Translations under genes and position numbers: made by a program
The notes under the pieces: generated by a model
Told to the model about the DNA's origin: nothing
Seen by the model: the letters and a program-made list of their open reading frames with translations, nothing else
Databases searched by the model: none
From: Chromatiales bacterium
Lineage (GTDB): Bacteria; Pseudomonadota; Gammaproteobacteria; UBA6429; Thiohalophilaceae
Direction: 5' to 3'
Length of the DNA: 64,000 nucleotides
Assembly: GCA_027076325.1 (NCBI GenBank)
Contig: JALTJZ010000011.1
Location: forward strand, 1-64,000
Shown here: positions 17,585 to 26,113 of the stretch, one piece after another
How positions within the stretch are numbered: position 1 is the stretch's first letter
How the letters are laid out: every line of letters starts with the position of its first letter

Positions 17585-17626
17585 AGCTGTTTTATTAAAC
17601 CTGTTCCTGCTTTATATTATAAGGAT

Positions 17627-19288
17627 ATGAATATCATAAAATTTCGCCAACGTCTTAACAATAACCCGGAGATTGCACAAACTATCGTCCGCCTGGGTAT
17701 CTGGCTGTTTGCAAGCACCTATATTGGCCTGGGTATTCAGTACGGTTATTTTAACGCACCGCCCATGGATTTCATTATTTTTTTAGGCGGCTTTTTGCTT
17801 ATTACACTAGCAAATGCTGCTAGCGTTATTCTTTACCCCAATGTACCACTACGGCGGTATTTAATGGTACCAATTGATCTCGGTTCGGTTACTTATTCCA
17901 TGGTCTTAACCAGCACCAGTGCATTCGGCGCATTTTATTTGCTCTACCCGTGGATATTTATTGGCTATGGCATACGTTATGGACGAGGGTTGTTATTAGC
18001 TGCGGTTATTGCTGGTTTTATCGGCTATCAATGGCTATTAATAACTGAAGGTTACTGGCAAACCGATACATCCACTGCACTGGTTTACAGTATTTTTCTT
18101 GTTATTATGCCGTTATACCTCAATCGCATGCTTAAAAGTTTACAGGAAGCACGCAAAATGGCTGACACTGCCAATAAAGCTAAAAGTGAATTTCTTGCAA
18201 CCATGAGCCATGAAATCCGCACACCAATGAGTGGTATTATTGGTATGACTAGCTTACTACACAAGACCAAACTTGATGAGCAACAAAAAGATTATGTTGA
18301 TTCATTGGATGAGTCAGCAACCGCATTGCACTCGTTGATTAACGATATTTTAGACTTGTCAAAAATTGAAGCCGGCAAGTTTGTAATGGACAACGAACCC
18401 TTCAATTTGCCTAAAGTAATAAAAGGGGTAAACGATATGTTTACCCCCATTACGCGCAATAAAGGCCTGACGCTTGAAACCCACTACGATAAAAACTTAC
18501 CTGTCACCTTTATTGGCGACGCTAATCGCCTGCGACAAATTTTACTTAACCTCCTTAGTAATGCTGTTAAATTCACCCCGGAGGGTGGCATTACTATTCA
18601 TGCGAAGCTGGTTAATAAAGACGAACAGATCTGTCGTGTGCGTATAGAAATTATTGATACGGGTATCGGCATTAAATCGCATCACCTACACAATATTTTT
18701 GACCCTTTTTATCAATGCAAAAATAATATAAAAGAAACAGGAACAGGCTTAGGAACCGCCATTGTGCAAAATCTTGTTTCGCTTATGAATGGCAGGGTGG
18801 GTGTAAACAGTAAGCTTAACAAAGGCTCTACTTTCTGGATTGAAGTCCCGTGGCAATACCAACAGAAGAGCAACATCAATACAAAAGAATCGGAACCAGA
18901 ACATGCAGAGAGAAAGACACAACAGCCCTTGTCTATTCTGGTTGCAGAAGATAGCTTAATCAATGCAAAAGTTATTAGCGCATTTTTGGAGGAGGCCGGT
19001 CATACTGTTACCCATGTTGAAAATGGTTCGCTCGCAGTGATGCAGCTACTTAATAACACATATGACCTTGTTATTATGGATATGCGTATGCCTGAAATGG
19101 ATGGCCTGGAAGCCACCCGAAAATGGCGCCAATATGAAAAAGGCAAAAAACAAACGCCCATCATTGCATTAACCGCAAATGCAACACCGGAAGACCAACA
19201 AGCCTGCCTTAATGCAGGAATGAATAAATTTTTAACAAAGCCGGTTAACAAGCAAAAACTCTATCACATGATTGCCAAACTTACTTAA
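17627..19288 (+). CDS. Membrane hybrid sensor histidine kinase (RpfC-like layout)
   Basis: A 553-residue kinase. Residues 1-170 hold about six membrane helices; a short linker leads to HisKA with [10 protein letters not shown] (H195), HATPase_c with [15 protein letters not shown] and GTGLGT, and a C-terminal receiver (435-553) with phosphoacceptor D485 in MDMRMPE and K538 in FLTKP. There is no HPt domain, so phosphate must pass to a separate protein. The start at 17627 is chosen because AAGGAT precedes it and the longer reading frame would run into the divergent YkgJ gene. The ligand is unknown. Its 3' end has a diverged second copy directly downstream. Confidence 0.85.
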   Translation: MNIIKFRQRLNNNPEIAQTIVRLGIWLFASTYIGLGIQYGYFNAPPMDFIIFLGGFLLITLANAASVILYPNVPLRRYLMVPIDLGSVTYSMVLTSTSAFGAFYLLYPWIFIGYGIRYGRGLLLAAVIAGFIGYQWLLITEGYWQTDTSTALVYSIFLVIMPLYLNRMLKSLQEARKMADTANKAKSEFLATMSHEIRTPMSGIIGMTSLLHKTKLDEQQKDYVDSLDESATALHSLINDILDLSKIEAGKFVMDNEPFNLPKVIKGVNDMFTPITRNKGLTLETHYDKNLPVTFIGDANRLRQILLNLLSNAVKFTPEGGITIHAKLVNKDEQICRVRIEIIDTGIGIKSHHLHNIFDPFYQCKNNIKETGTGLGTAIVQNLVSLMNGRVGVNSKLNKGSTFWIEVPWQYQQKSNINTKESEPEHAERKTQQPLSILVAEDSLINAKVISAFLEEAGHTVTHVENGSLAVMQLLNNTYDLVIMDMRMPEMDGLEATRKWRQYEKGKKQTPIIALTANATPEDQQACLNAGMNKFLTKPVNKQKLYHMIAKLT

Positions 19289-19475
19289 CTTAGCTGTTGC
19301 ATAACAAGCCAGATTGCTTCGCTATTGCTCGCAATGACCACGTTTATAATCCAGGTATAAATGAGTTCTTAACAAAGCCGGTTGATAAACAAATACTCTA
19401 TAATGTCATTGCGAAGCCTCTTAACTTCGGTGCTGTATAACAAGCCAGATTGCTTCGCTATTGCTCGCAATGACC
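19211..19475 (+). repeat. Tandem duplication of the kinase 3' end
   Basis: Two imperfect copies of about 129 bp, offset by 136-137 bp: 19211-19339 (end of the kinase gene plus a tail) and 19348-19475. Both share AACAAAGCCGGTT, a TAA, and then CAAGCCAGATTGCTTCGC followed by TATTGCTCGCAATGACC. The tail belongs to the dispersed GTCATTGCGAGCAATAGCG repeat type also seen near 17090. Confidence 0.8.
19348..19440 (+). pseudogene. Receiver-domain C-terminus remnant
   Basis: Reads in frame as the last 30 residues of a receiver domain (NPGINEFLTKPVDKQILYNV and on to a TAA at 19438-19440), clearly homologous to the kinase end [20 protein letters not shown] but differing at several residues. It has no start and no other domain. 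Either a duplicated and diverged fragment or the leftover of a second, deleted hybrid kinase gene. Confidence 0.65.
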
Positions 19476-19495
19476 GCTTTTATTCGGCCGAAAAC

Positions 19496-19687
19496 TTATT
19501 CTTCTCTACGCTGTTTTGCTTTATTTAAAATACAGGCGCGCCGTAAATTATCGGCTGCGCCCCATTCTATAATTTCATTAACATGACGAAAACAGCCCAG
19601 GCAAATATCCTCTTCATTCAAACAGCAGTTTCGAATACAAGGTGATGCCAGCCGATTATTTGACTTGTTGTTCTGTTCTACTGTCAT
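19496..19687 (-). CDS. DUF1289-family small cysteine protein
   Basis: A 63-residue protein with the DUF1289 pattern SPCIRNCCLNEEDICLGCFR and the following EIIEWGAA helix. The four conserved cysteines suggest a small metal or Fe-S site; function unknown. Its Shine-Dalgarno GAGGG lies 8-9 bases before ATG 19687 and falls inside the 9-bp target duplication of the miniature element at 19706-19936, so the element now separates the gene from whatever promoter it had. Confidence 0.8.
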   Translation of the reverse strand: MTVEQNNKSNNRLASPCIRNCCLNEEDICLGCFRHVNEIIEWGAADNLRRACILNKAKQRREE

Positions 19688-19705
19688 ACAAAATGCCCTC
19701 TGTGG

Positions 19706-19936
19706 CTGAGGTATCCCCGCGAAATTTAGCGTTGCCTGTCATTGCGAAGGAACAAAGTGACTGCGGCAATCTCAAGCTGATAACTTTTAATCATAAGATT
19801 GCCGCGTCAACACTGAAAAACAGATGTTTTTCAGTGTTTCCTCGCAATGACCGTGTTTTATTCCAGTATTGATACCTGTATTTTTAAGCTATTATTTTCG
19901 ATTACTTTTTCCTGGGAATTCGTGGGGATACCTCTG
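19706..19936. mobile_element. 231-bp miniature element, copy A (IS10-like ends)
   Basis: Ends CTGAGGTATCCCC (19706-19718) and GGGGATACCTCTG (19924-19936) are inverted repeats extending to CGAA/TTCG, and a perfect 9-bp direct repeat CCTCTGTGG abuts both sides (19697-19705 and 19937-19945). The end sequence resembles IS10 (CTGAGAGATCCCC) and IS10-type elements make 9-bp duplications, so this is probably a non-coding derivative of an IS4-family element. Its 114-bp core (19738-19851) is bounded by GTCATTGCGAAGG and CCTCGCAATGAC and contains a perfect 13-bp hairpin, AACACTGAAAAAC-AGAT-GTTTTTCAGTGTT (19809-19838). Confidence 0.8.
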
Positions 19937-19983
19937 CCTCTGTGGTATTATTTAAAAATACATTCAACATAGCCCCTTATATT

Positions 19984-20265
19984 ATGAAACAAATACTAAG
20001 AAAAATCTTTGCCCCTGTCCTGACTATTTTTGAAAGCGGTAACGAGCCTTATGCTATTAAACCTCTGAGCCGGAAAATTCTGATCGTGATCAGTGTTTTG
20101 TTTAGCGGACTTGCAGGCATTGTGCTGTATTTAATGCCAGAGAAAGCCGATGTTGCTTATTTTCTGCCGGTTGTTATTTTTGGCGGGATTGCACTGGTGG
20201 GGTTTATTGTGGGTTTTTTAGGAACAGACCGTGCTGTTGCTAAAATATGGGGTAGCCGATCTTAA
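19984..20265 (+). CDS. Small conserved inner-membrane protein
   Basis: A 93-residue protein with two membrane helices (KILIVISVLFSGLAGIVLYL and YFLPVVIFGGIALVGFIVGF) and a conserved C-terminal LGTDRAVAKIWGS. I recall gammaproteobacterial relatives of unknown function with the same FESG...YA and GTDRAVAKIWG ends. ATG at 19984 is chosen because it lines up with those relatives; an upstream in-frame TTG would read through the element end. Function not known. Confidence 0.65.
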   Translation: MKQILRKIFAPVLTIFESGNEPYAIKPLSRKILIVISVLFSGLAGIVLYLMPEKADVAYFLPVVIFGGIALVGFIVGFLGTDRAVAKIWGSRS

Positions 20266-20294
20266 CAACACTGGTTAATGTGAGGAATGCAGGT

Positions 20295-20362
20295 GTAGGA
20301 TGGGTGTAACCCATCGTTTGTTGTAGCATGGTGATGGGTTACGCAAGCTTCACCCATCCTAC
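20295..20362. repeat. Long hairpin repeat (GTAGGATGGGTG type)
   Basis: GTAGGATGGGTG at 20295-20306 is the exact reverse complement of CACCCATCCTAC at 20351-20362, and inside them TAACCCATC faces GATGGGTTA. The motif is a widespread dispersed intergenic repeat in gammaproteobacteria. It lies between two converging genes and may act as a bidirectional transcript end, though no T-run follows. Confidence 0.7.
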
Positions 20363-20401
20363 GAATGGTTATTGCTGGGCTATCGCTTGCAATGACAATA
20401 T

Positions 20402-20839
20402 TTAAACTTCTAACCAGAACGTAACCGGCCCGTCATTAACCAGGCTTACCTGCATGTCTGCACCAAACTGCCCGACGGCATTATTTGAATGTTGTTGTTT
20501 TGCATAGTGTAAAAGCTGATTAAATAATTGCTCACCTTGTTCCGGTGGCGCACCCCGACTAAAACCCGGCCGGTTGCCCTTTTTGGTATCGGCGACCAAT
20601 GTAAATTGTGACACCCAAAGCACACCACCTTTGATATCTTTTACCGACAAATTCATTTTATCCTGTTGGTCGGCAAACACTCGGTAATTTAAAACACGTT
20701 CAACCAGCCGTTTGGCTTTTGTGTTGTCATCCTGTTTTTCTACACCAACCAGTACCAGTAAACCTTGCGGGATCTTTCCGATAATTTTTTCGTCCACCAT
20801 TACACTGGCATGCTTAACGCGCTGAATTAAAGCTATCAT
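20402..20839 (-). CDS. dtd: D-aminoacyl-tRNA deacylase
   Basis: A 145-residue cytosolic enzyme that removes D-amino acids (and glycine mischarged on tRNA-Ala) from tRNA. The two active-site motifs are intact: SQFTL in [14 protein letters not shown] and the C-terminal cis-Pro motif [10 protein letters not shown]. Length is standard. It overlaps pip by 4 bases (ATGA), an arrangement common in gammaproteobacteria. Confidence 0.95.
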   Translation of the reverse strand: MIALIQRVKHASVMVDEKIIGKIPQGLLVLVGVEKQDDNTKAKRLVERVLNYRVFADQQDKMNLSVKDIKGGVLWVSQFTLVADTKKGNRPGFSRGAPPEQGEQLFNQLLHYAKQQHSNNAVGQFGADMQVSLVNDGPVTFWLEV

Positions 20840-21786
20840 TTTATTTTGCTTAGCATTTTATCGGTGGCTTTAACCAGTGCATCAATAATACCCGGCTCCA
20901 TTGCCGAATGACCGGCGTCGGGAATAATGTCCAGTTCAGATGCAGGCAAAGCCTGATGCAAATCCCAGGCAGACTCCAGCGGGCAGACAACATCATAACG
21001 ACCTTGCACAATAATAGCGGGAATCTCTTTTATCTTGTCGGCATTATTTAAAATCTGGTTCGGTTCTAAAAAACTGTTATTTATAAAATAATGGCATTCA
21101 ATTCGTGCCAGACTAACTGCGGTGTGCAAGTTGCCAAAACTGTTAACGACTTCTTTACTTGGCCTGAGTGTGGATGTGCGCCCTTCCCAGATTGCCCATG
21201 CCTTTGCGGCTTTGGTTCGTGTCAGTTCATTATCGCTGGTTAAGCGTTTGTAATATGCGGCCACCATATTACCGCGCTCACCTTCAGGGATGGGCTGGCA
21301 ATAGTTCTGCCAGGCATCGGGGAATAACCTGCTTGCACCTTGCTGATAAAACCAGTTAATTTCCTGCGGGCGGCATAAAAAGATACCGCGTAAAACCATC
21401 GCCAACACTCTTTTTGGGTGGGTTTGTGCATAAACTAAAGCCAGGGTTGACCCCCATGAGCCACCAAACAGCACCCATTTGCTGATATTAAGGTATTCAC
21501 GAATGGCGTCCATGTCTGCAACCAGATACTGCGTGGTATTGTTTTCTAAACTGGCATGCGGGGTCGACTGGCCTGCGCCGCGCTGATCGAAGAGAATAAT
21601 GCGGTATTTTTCCGGGTCAAAAAAACGCCGGTGACTCTCGACGCAGCCCGCGCCAGGGCCCCCATGAATAAAAACCACCGGTACCCCGTCAGCCGAGCCA
21701 GACTCCTCTATATACAGCTCATGCACATCGTCGACTTTTAACCGGTGCGTTTGGTAAGGCTGAATTTTTGGGTAAAAAATTCGCAC
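20836..21786 (-). CDS. pip: Proline iminopeptidase
   Basis: A 316-residue alpha/beta hydrolase (peptidase S33) that releases N-terminal proline from peptides. The oxyanion loop [10 protein letters not shown] (39-48), nucleophile GGSWG (S110), acid residue in GRYDVVCP and catalytic histidine in AGHSAMEP are all visible. It is co-transcribed with dtd and follows a membrane protein gene by two bases. Confidence 0.94.
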   Translation of the reverse strand: MRIFYPKIQPYQTHRLKVDDVHELYIEESGSADGVPVVFIHGGPGAGCVESHRRFFDPEKYRIILFDQRGAGQSTPHASLENNTTQYLVADMDAIREYLNISKWVLFGGSWGSTLALVYAQTHPKRVLAMVLRGIFLCRPQEINWFYQQGASRLFPDAWQNYCQPIPEGERGNMVAAYYKRLTSDNELTRTKAAKAWAIWEGRTSTLRPSKEVVNSFGNLHTAVSLARIECHYFINNSFLEPNQILNNADKIKEIPAIIVQGRYDVVCPLESAWDLHQALPASELDIIPDAGHSAMEPGIIDALVKATDKMLSKIK

Positions 21787-21788
21787 TA

Positions 21789-22346
21789 TTAATCGGTAAC
21801 AACTTTGCTGCTGAAATTTTTAATGCTCACCAGCCCCATCAACAGTAAACCCGCTAAAAGAGCAAAGGGGCCAATGCCTGTGTCCAGTAAGGTGGTTGCC
21901 CATGCAAACCCGAATACCGTCCCCAGGTACAGCATTCCCGAATGCATCAGCGTACCAATAATAAACAACCAGCTAATCAGTTGTTTTAGCCATGCCGCCG
22001 CCGCAATAAAACAAAGCGTAAGACCAACAATAATATTGAGTACCGACTCCAGATTACCGTGCGCATGCGGGCCACCTTTAATCGCGTCAATTTCTGATTC
22101 GGTATTATTGAGCTTGTTTATTCCTAAAATACCGGCGGTATTGGCCTTTGCAATTTGCATGGCACTAAGCGGCTCGAGTTCTTCTTCAAAATCACTTCCT
22201 TTTAAAGCCTGTAAGCGCCCTACACTGGCCTGCTTTTCCTGTGCGACTTTACCAAAACCCTCGTATTTATCCACCATTACAACGCCCAATGAGGCTGTAA
22301 ATACCAGATAAATAAACCCAAATGCAATATTTTTTTGTCCAATCAT
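21789..22346 (-). CDS. Conserved hypothetical membrane protein
   Basis: A 185-residue protein with an N-terminal hydrophobic helix (IAFGFIYLVFTASLGVVMV), a soluble charged stretch of about 70 residues, and three or more C-terminal helices (LNIIVGLTLCFIAAAAWL, LISWLFIIGTLMHSGMLYLG, FALLAGLLLMGLVSI). There is a GGPHAHGNLE segment just before the second helix. I do not know the family; a histidine-bearing loop at a membrane edge could bind a metal. First gene of a probable operon with pip and dtd. Confidence 0.6.
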   Translation of the reverse strand: MIGQKNIAFGFIYLVFTASLGVVMVDKYEGFGKVAQEKQASVGRLQALKGSDFEEELEPLSAMQIAKANTAGILGINKLNNTESEIDAIKGGPHAHGNLESVLNIIVGLTLCFIAAAAWLKQLISWLFIIGTLMHSGMLYLGTVFGFAWATTLLDTGIGPFALLAGLLLMGLVSIKNFSSKVVTD

Positions 22347-22573
22347 TTAACCGCTCCTCTGTTGTATGCTGCATAAATCGTCTTCCATTATTATTCAAAA
22401 CATACTCCACCCACCCAAAAGGCGCAACTCTCGTCTCGCACTAAAATTCAACTGATTTACGACCTAAAGGTGTATTTACTATTCGCAGCTTTCACGTAAA
22501 TAATGATATTATATAAGGTATCACTAAAATTCGGCTCTCAACAGCTTTCATTAAGCACAAAAAATTTAAGATT

Positions 22574-23635
22574 ATGACAATGAAGTACAAAACAGACGAC
22601 CTGCGCATAACCGGCCTGCAGGAGGTTATCCCGCCACAGCAATTGCTCGATGATGTTAAGGTTAGCGATGTGGGGCGTAAAACCATTTTTGAGACCCGCA
22701 ATGCCATCCACAATATTCTGACAGGCAAAGATGATCGTGTCCTGATTATAGCCGGCCCCTGTTCCGTGCATGACCCAAAAGCCGCACTCGACTACGCTAA
22801 ACATTTAAAGCAGGCACGCAAAGAGCATGAAAAAGATCTGCTTATTGTGATGCGCGTGTACTTCGAAAAACCCCGTACAACCGTTGGCTGGAAAGGGTTA
22901 ATTAACGACCCAAACCTGGATAACAGTTACGAAATTAATAAGGGGCTGCATTTGGCCAGAAGCCTGTTAGCCAATATTAATAACATGGGTGTTCCCGCAG
23001 GAACTGAATTTCTGGATTTAATTACCCCACAATACCTTGCCGATTTAATCAGCTGGGGCGCCATTGGTGCACGCACCACCGAAAGCCAGGTACACCGCGA
23101 ACTGGCATCCGGCTTATCCTGTCCGGTTGGCTTTAAGAATGGCACCGATGGTACTCTGAAAATTGCAGTTGATGCACTTACATCTGCAAGCCAGCCACAC
23201 AGTTTTTTATCACTGACCAAGCAAGGCCACTCTGCTATCTTCACCACCACCGGTAATGATGATGTGCATATTATTTTACGCGGCGGCAAAAAACCCAACT
23301 ACGATGCCGACAGTGTCAACATTGCAGCCGAACAATTAAGTGCCGCTAAACTGCCTGAAAAAATAATGATTGATGCAAGCCATGCCAATAGTGAAAAACA
23401 ATTCCAACGCCAGATTGATGTCAGTAAAAATATAGCCGAACAAATTGCAAACGGTGACAAACGTATAATAGGTGTAATGCTTGAAAGTCATCTGGTCGAA
23501 GGCCGGCAAAATGTTTGCCATGACAGGGAACTTGTTTATGGCCAGAGCATTACCGATGCCTGCATTAGTTGGGAAAGCACCGTACCTGTTTTACAGCAAC
23601 TGAGTACGGCCGTACAACAGCGCCGCAAAAAGTAA
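22574..23635 (+). CDS. aroG: DAHP synthase, class I (AroG type)
   Basis: A 353-residue 3-deoxy-D-arabino-heptulosonate 7-phosphate synthase, the first step of the shikimate pathway. It follows E. coli AroG throughout: AGPCSVHDP, MRVYFEKPRTTVGWKGL, GARTTESQVHRELASGLSC (one cysteine of the metal site is the CSVHD one), GFKNGTDGT, GHSAI, IDASHANS. Isozyme assignment (Phe-, Tyr- or Trp-sensitive) rests on overall likeness to AroG; feedback residues were not compared one by one. Confidence 0.9.
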   Translation: MTMKYKTDDLRITGLQEVIPPQQLLDDVKVSDVGRKTIFETRNAIHNILTGKDDRVLIIAGPCSVHDPKAALDYAKHLKQARKEHEKDLLIVMRVYFEKPRTTVGWKGLINDPNLDNSYEINKGLHLARSLLANINNMGVPAGTEFLDLITPQYLADLISWGAIGARTTESQVHRELASGLSCPVGFKNGTDGTLKIAVDALTSASQPHSFLSLTKQGHSAIFTTTGNDDVHIILRGGKKPNYDADSVNIAAEQLSAAKLPEKIMIDASHANSEKQFQRQIDVSKNIAEQIANGDKRIIGVMLESHLVEGRQNVCHDRELVYGQSITDACISWESTVPVLQQLSTAVQQRRKK

Positions 23636-23655
23636 AAGCCAACAAAGAGAACAAC

Positions 23656-24042
23656 ATGAATATAGTTATTCCCGATAGCCAGCTATTACCTGCCGATGTT
23701 GAATTTCCACCACTCGCCGCCAATAAATTTGGCTGGCAACAATTTTTAGGGCTGGATCGTGAAGAATTAAAAGAACGCTGCTGGCGCAGCCACTGTGTCG
23801 TCACACTCAATACACCCTTAGATGCAGAGCTTATCAATAGCATGGCAAAACTGGAACTTTTAATTATTGCCAATGCCGATACAAGCCTTGTTGACACACA
23901 AACGGCAGAAAAAAATAACATCACCGTTTGCCAGGTACCCAATCTCGAACCAGCAGAGTTTGATATTAATAACCAACACCAGGCACAACAACTCTGCAAT
24001 ACCATCGTCGGCATCATCGACCACTATATGCAGACAAAATAA
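23656..24042 (+). CDS. Stand-alone N-terminal domain of a D-2-hydroxyacid dehydrogenase
   Basis: A 128-residue protein resembling only the substrate-binding half of the PGDH/glycerate dehydrogenase family: LELLIIANADTSLVDTQTAEKNNITVCQVP (split here as LLIIANADTSLVD and NITVCQVP) is typical of the segment before the NAD domain. The Rossmann domain with GxGxxG and the catalytic Arg/Glu/His are absent. ATG 23656 lies 20 bases after aroG with a purine-rich AAAGAGAAC leader, so they form an operon. It may be a regulatory or vestigial protein; the open, undamaged frame argues for use. Confidence 0.6.
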   Translation: MNIVIPDSQLLPADVEFPPLAANKFGWQQFLGLDREELKERCWRSHCVVTLNTPLDAELINSMAKLELLIIANADTSLVDTQTAEKNNITVCQVPNLEPAEFDINNQHQAQQLCNTIVGIIDHYMQTK

Positions 24043-24095
24043 TTAGCATATCGAAATACATCAGAAATAAATTTCATGCTAGAATCAACAAACCA

Positions 24096-24172
24096 GCGCC
24101 CGTAGCTCAGCTGGATAGAGTAACTGGCTTCGAACCAGTTGGTCGGGAGTTCGAATCTCTCCGGGCGCGCCA
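24096..24172 (+). tRNA. tRNA-Arg (TCG)
   Basis: A 77-nt cloverleaf: acceptor GCGCCCG/CGGGCGC, anticodon stem ACTGG/CCAGT with loop CTTCGAA and anticodon TCG, T-loop TTCGAAT, discriminator G and encoded CCA. The body resembles E. coli tRNA-Arg(ACG). It lies 53 bases after the preceding gene. Confidence 0.96.
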
Positions 24173-24205
24173 AACATTTAATTCAAATAACAAGATTCCC
24201 AGCAC

Positions 24206-24436
24206 CTGAGGTATCCCCACCAACTTCCAGTAAAAAGTAATCAAAAATAATCGCTTAAAAATACAGGTATCAATACTGGAATAAAACACGGTCATTGCGA
24301 AGGAACAAAGTGAGGGCGGCAATCTTAAGTTGATAAGTTTTAATCATGAGATTGCCGCGTCAACACTGAAAAACAGGTGTTTTTCAGTGTTTCCTCGCAA
24401 TGACCGGCAACGCTAAATTTCGTGGGAATAGGCAAA
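24206..24436. mobile_element. Miniature element, copy B (core inverted relative to flanks)
   Basis: The left end CTGAGGTATCCCC (24206-24218) and following 70 bp are the reverse complement of the right part of copy A; the right part, GGCAACGCTAAATTTCG, is the reverse complement of copy A's left part. The last bases (GTGGGAATAGG) have decayed and no target duplication is visible. The 114-bp core (24291-24404) is in the same orientation as in copy A although the flanks are reversed. The rest of the 488-bp spacer between tRNA-Arg and hcp (24437-24660) shows nothing else I can name. Confidence 0.78.
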
Positions 24437-24660
24437 TCATAATTCAGGCACACCAATCAGCCAGAAATTTCTAGCTAGTACGGATTTATTAATCTGTAAT
24501 AATCCACACTAATCGTGCAACCTCCACAAAGAAATACACTAAACCTGATGCAAGTCACACTCTAATCTCATAGCCATTACAGGCGGCTCTCACTATAGTA
24601 AGCTGCTAATTACAATATAAAGACAGACATATCCAGTTAAAATAAAGGGAAAATATTAAT

Positions 24661-25143
24661 ATGGCAATTTATCTTGAATATGAAGGTATCAAAGGCAATG
24701 TCACCGCAGACGGTTATAAAGACCATATTTCGGTTTTGTCGGTAGACTTTAACGTAGCACGTAAAATTTCTATGACACCAGGCAATCTGTCCAACCGCGA
24801 AACTTCTCGCCCGAGTATTAGCGAAGTCACAATAATTAAAGTAGCGGATAACTCATGCTCCGCACTATTTAAAGAGTCAGTTACCGGCTCTGCTGGCAAG
24901 AAGGCAAAAATAAAGTATGTACATACCGGCACTGAGAAATTGACAGAATTCCTGGAACATATATTGGAAGATTGCATCATCAGTGGCTATAAATTTGCTG
25001 CCAATGCAGAAGGCCAACCACAGGAAGTTATTAATTTAAGTTTTTCCAGAATTCTTATCAATTATAAAGACCATGATACCTCGAATAAAACTGGCACCCC
25101 TCAACGGGTAGGCTATGATCTGGAATCAGCGAAGGCATTGTAA
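24661..25143 (+). CDS. hcp: Hcp-family type VI secretion tube protein (orphan)
   Basis: A 160-residue Hcp1-family protein, starting AIYLEYEGIKGNVTADGYKDHISV and continuing with the usual strands (ISEVTIIKVADNSC, INLSFSRILINYKDHD). Hcp forms hexameric rings of the type VI secretion tube and can carry effectors. No vipA/B, vgrG, clpV or other T6SS gene is in the window, so it is an orphan. GGGAAAA precedes the ATG. A cysteine pair in the second half and a 20-residue tail are unremarkable. It may serve a T6SS encoded elsewhere. Confidence 0.85.
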   Translation: MAIYLEYEGIKGNVTADGYKDHISVLSVDFNVARKISMTPGNLSNRETSRPSISEVTIIKVADNSCSALFKESVTGSAGKKAKIKYVHTGTEKLTEFLEHILEDCIISGYKFAANAEGQPQEVINLSFSRILINYKDHDTSNKTGTPQRVGYDLESAKAL

Positions 25144-25233
25144 GTAAAAATAGAAACTTGATGAGCCCCAGCAATTATAAATTCAGTTAACTTAAAAACG
25201 AGCTTCACGATTAAAATTAATATGGAGAAATCT

Positions 25234-25467
25234 ATGAAAATTGAAATAAATGATGAAATTGCAGAGAAGTGCCAATTAGATGAGAAAGAGGCTCTCACGC
25301 TTTTAGCTATTGCACTATATAAATTTAGAGGTATTCATGGCTCACTTGCTGGAAAAATTATTGGCCTAACTGAATTTGAATTTCATAACCTGCTTTCTGA
25401 AAAAGGTGAGGCCATCAACTATGGAATTGATGATCTGGCAGATGATATTAAAAGCAATGATCTTTAG
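25234..25467 (+). CDS. UPF0175-family antitoxin-like protein
   Basis: A 77-residue protein of the UPF0175 type: LDEKEALTLLAIALYKFRGIHGSLAGKIIGLTEFEF (split) forms the helix-turn-helix-like region shared by this family, with the GKIIGLTEFEFHNLL stretch best conserved. The start at 25234 is chosen because GGAG lies 8 bases before it; ATG 25222 would add four residues. UPF0175 genes usually precede a DUF3368 PIN-like toxin gene, which is what follows here after 11 bases. Confidence 0.75.
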   Translation: MKIEINDEIAEKCQLDEKEALTLLAIALYKFRGIHGSLAGKIIGLTEFEFHNLLSEKGEAINYGIDDLADDIKSNDL

Positions 25468-25478
25468 GAGCAAGGAAG

Positions 25479-25994
25479 ATGCTCAGAATCATAGTAAGTG
25501 ACACCACAGCCATAACGCACTTAGCTAAAATTAATGCACTTGATTTATTGAATTCTCTTTATAATGAAATACTTATACCTCAAGCCGTATATGATGAACT
25601 GACTAAAAACGGGAAAACTCAACCAGGCGCACTGCAAATTATGAATGCTTCCTGAATTAAAGTAGTACCAGTTACAAACCCGGTGGTTGTCGTTAAATTG
25701 AAGGCACGCTTGGATTTAGGTGAGTCAGAAGCTATAGCTCTGGCTTTGGAAAAGAACGCCGACATACTCATTATCGATGAAGTAGCTGGCCGAGCTATTG
25801 CAAAAAAACTGGTAAATAATATTATAGGTATAATTGGTATTTTACTTGAAGCAAAAAATGTCGGCCTGATTGAGGCAATAAAACCCTATCTTATTAATTT
25901 AAGAGCAACAGGATTCAGAATAAATGATGAATTATTCCAGTTTGCCTTAAAAAAAGCCGGTGAGATAAACAATCAAGCCAAATCAAACTCATAA
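25479..25994 (+). pseudogene. DUF3368 PIN-like toxin gene with an in-frame TGA
   Basis: From ATG 25479 (AAGGAAG before it) the frame reads as a DUF3368 protein, LRIIVSDTTAITHLAKINAL, with PIN-type acidic residues (SDTT, ELTKNG, LGESEAIALA, LIIDEVAGR). Codon 59 (25653-25655) is TGA where the family usually has Trp before I-x-V, so one G-to-A change explains it. Past the stop the frame stays open to 25994 with conserved sequence, which suggests a recent loss, a sequencing error or rare readthrough. Partner of the UPF0175 gene upstream. Confidence 0.8.
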
Positions 25995-26113
25995 ATTTTT
26001 GATATATCAATACAGAGTCTATACAGAAATAATTTACCAGAGGTACCTGGTCAGGCCAAAATCCGCTTTGACAAATTCCCCCGAACCGATACAATGCCTC
26101 CCTGCTCTGTAAT

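Noticed and set aside
17453-17626. An upstream extension of the hybrid kinase
   Set aside because: It would run antisense into the YkgJ-family gene, and the RBS and membrane start at 17627 fit better.
24107-24322. An ORF read through tRNA-Arg on the minus strand
   Set aside because: It is the familiar spurious translation of a tRNA (ARRDSNSRP type) and not a gene.
19706-24436. Repeated GTCATTGCGA units as a CRISPR array
   Set aside because: Copies are irregularly spaced, occur in both orientations and have no spacers of constant length; they belong to dispersed elements.
24661-25143. A type VI secretion cluster
   Set aside because: Only hcp is present; no sheath, baseplate, VgrG or ClpV genes lie in the window.
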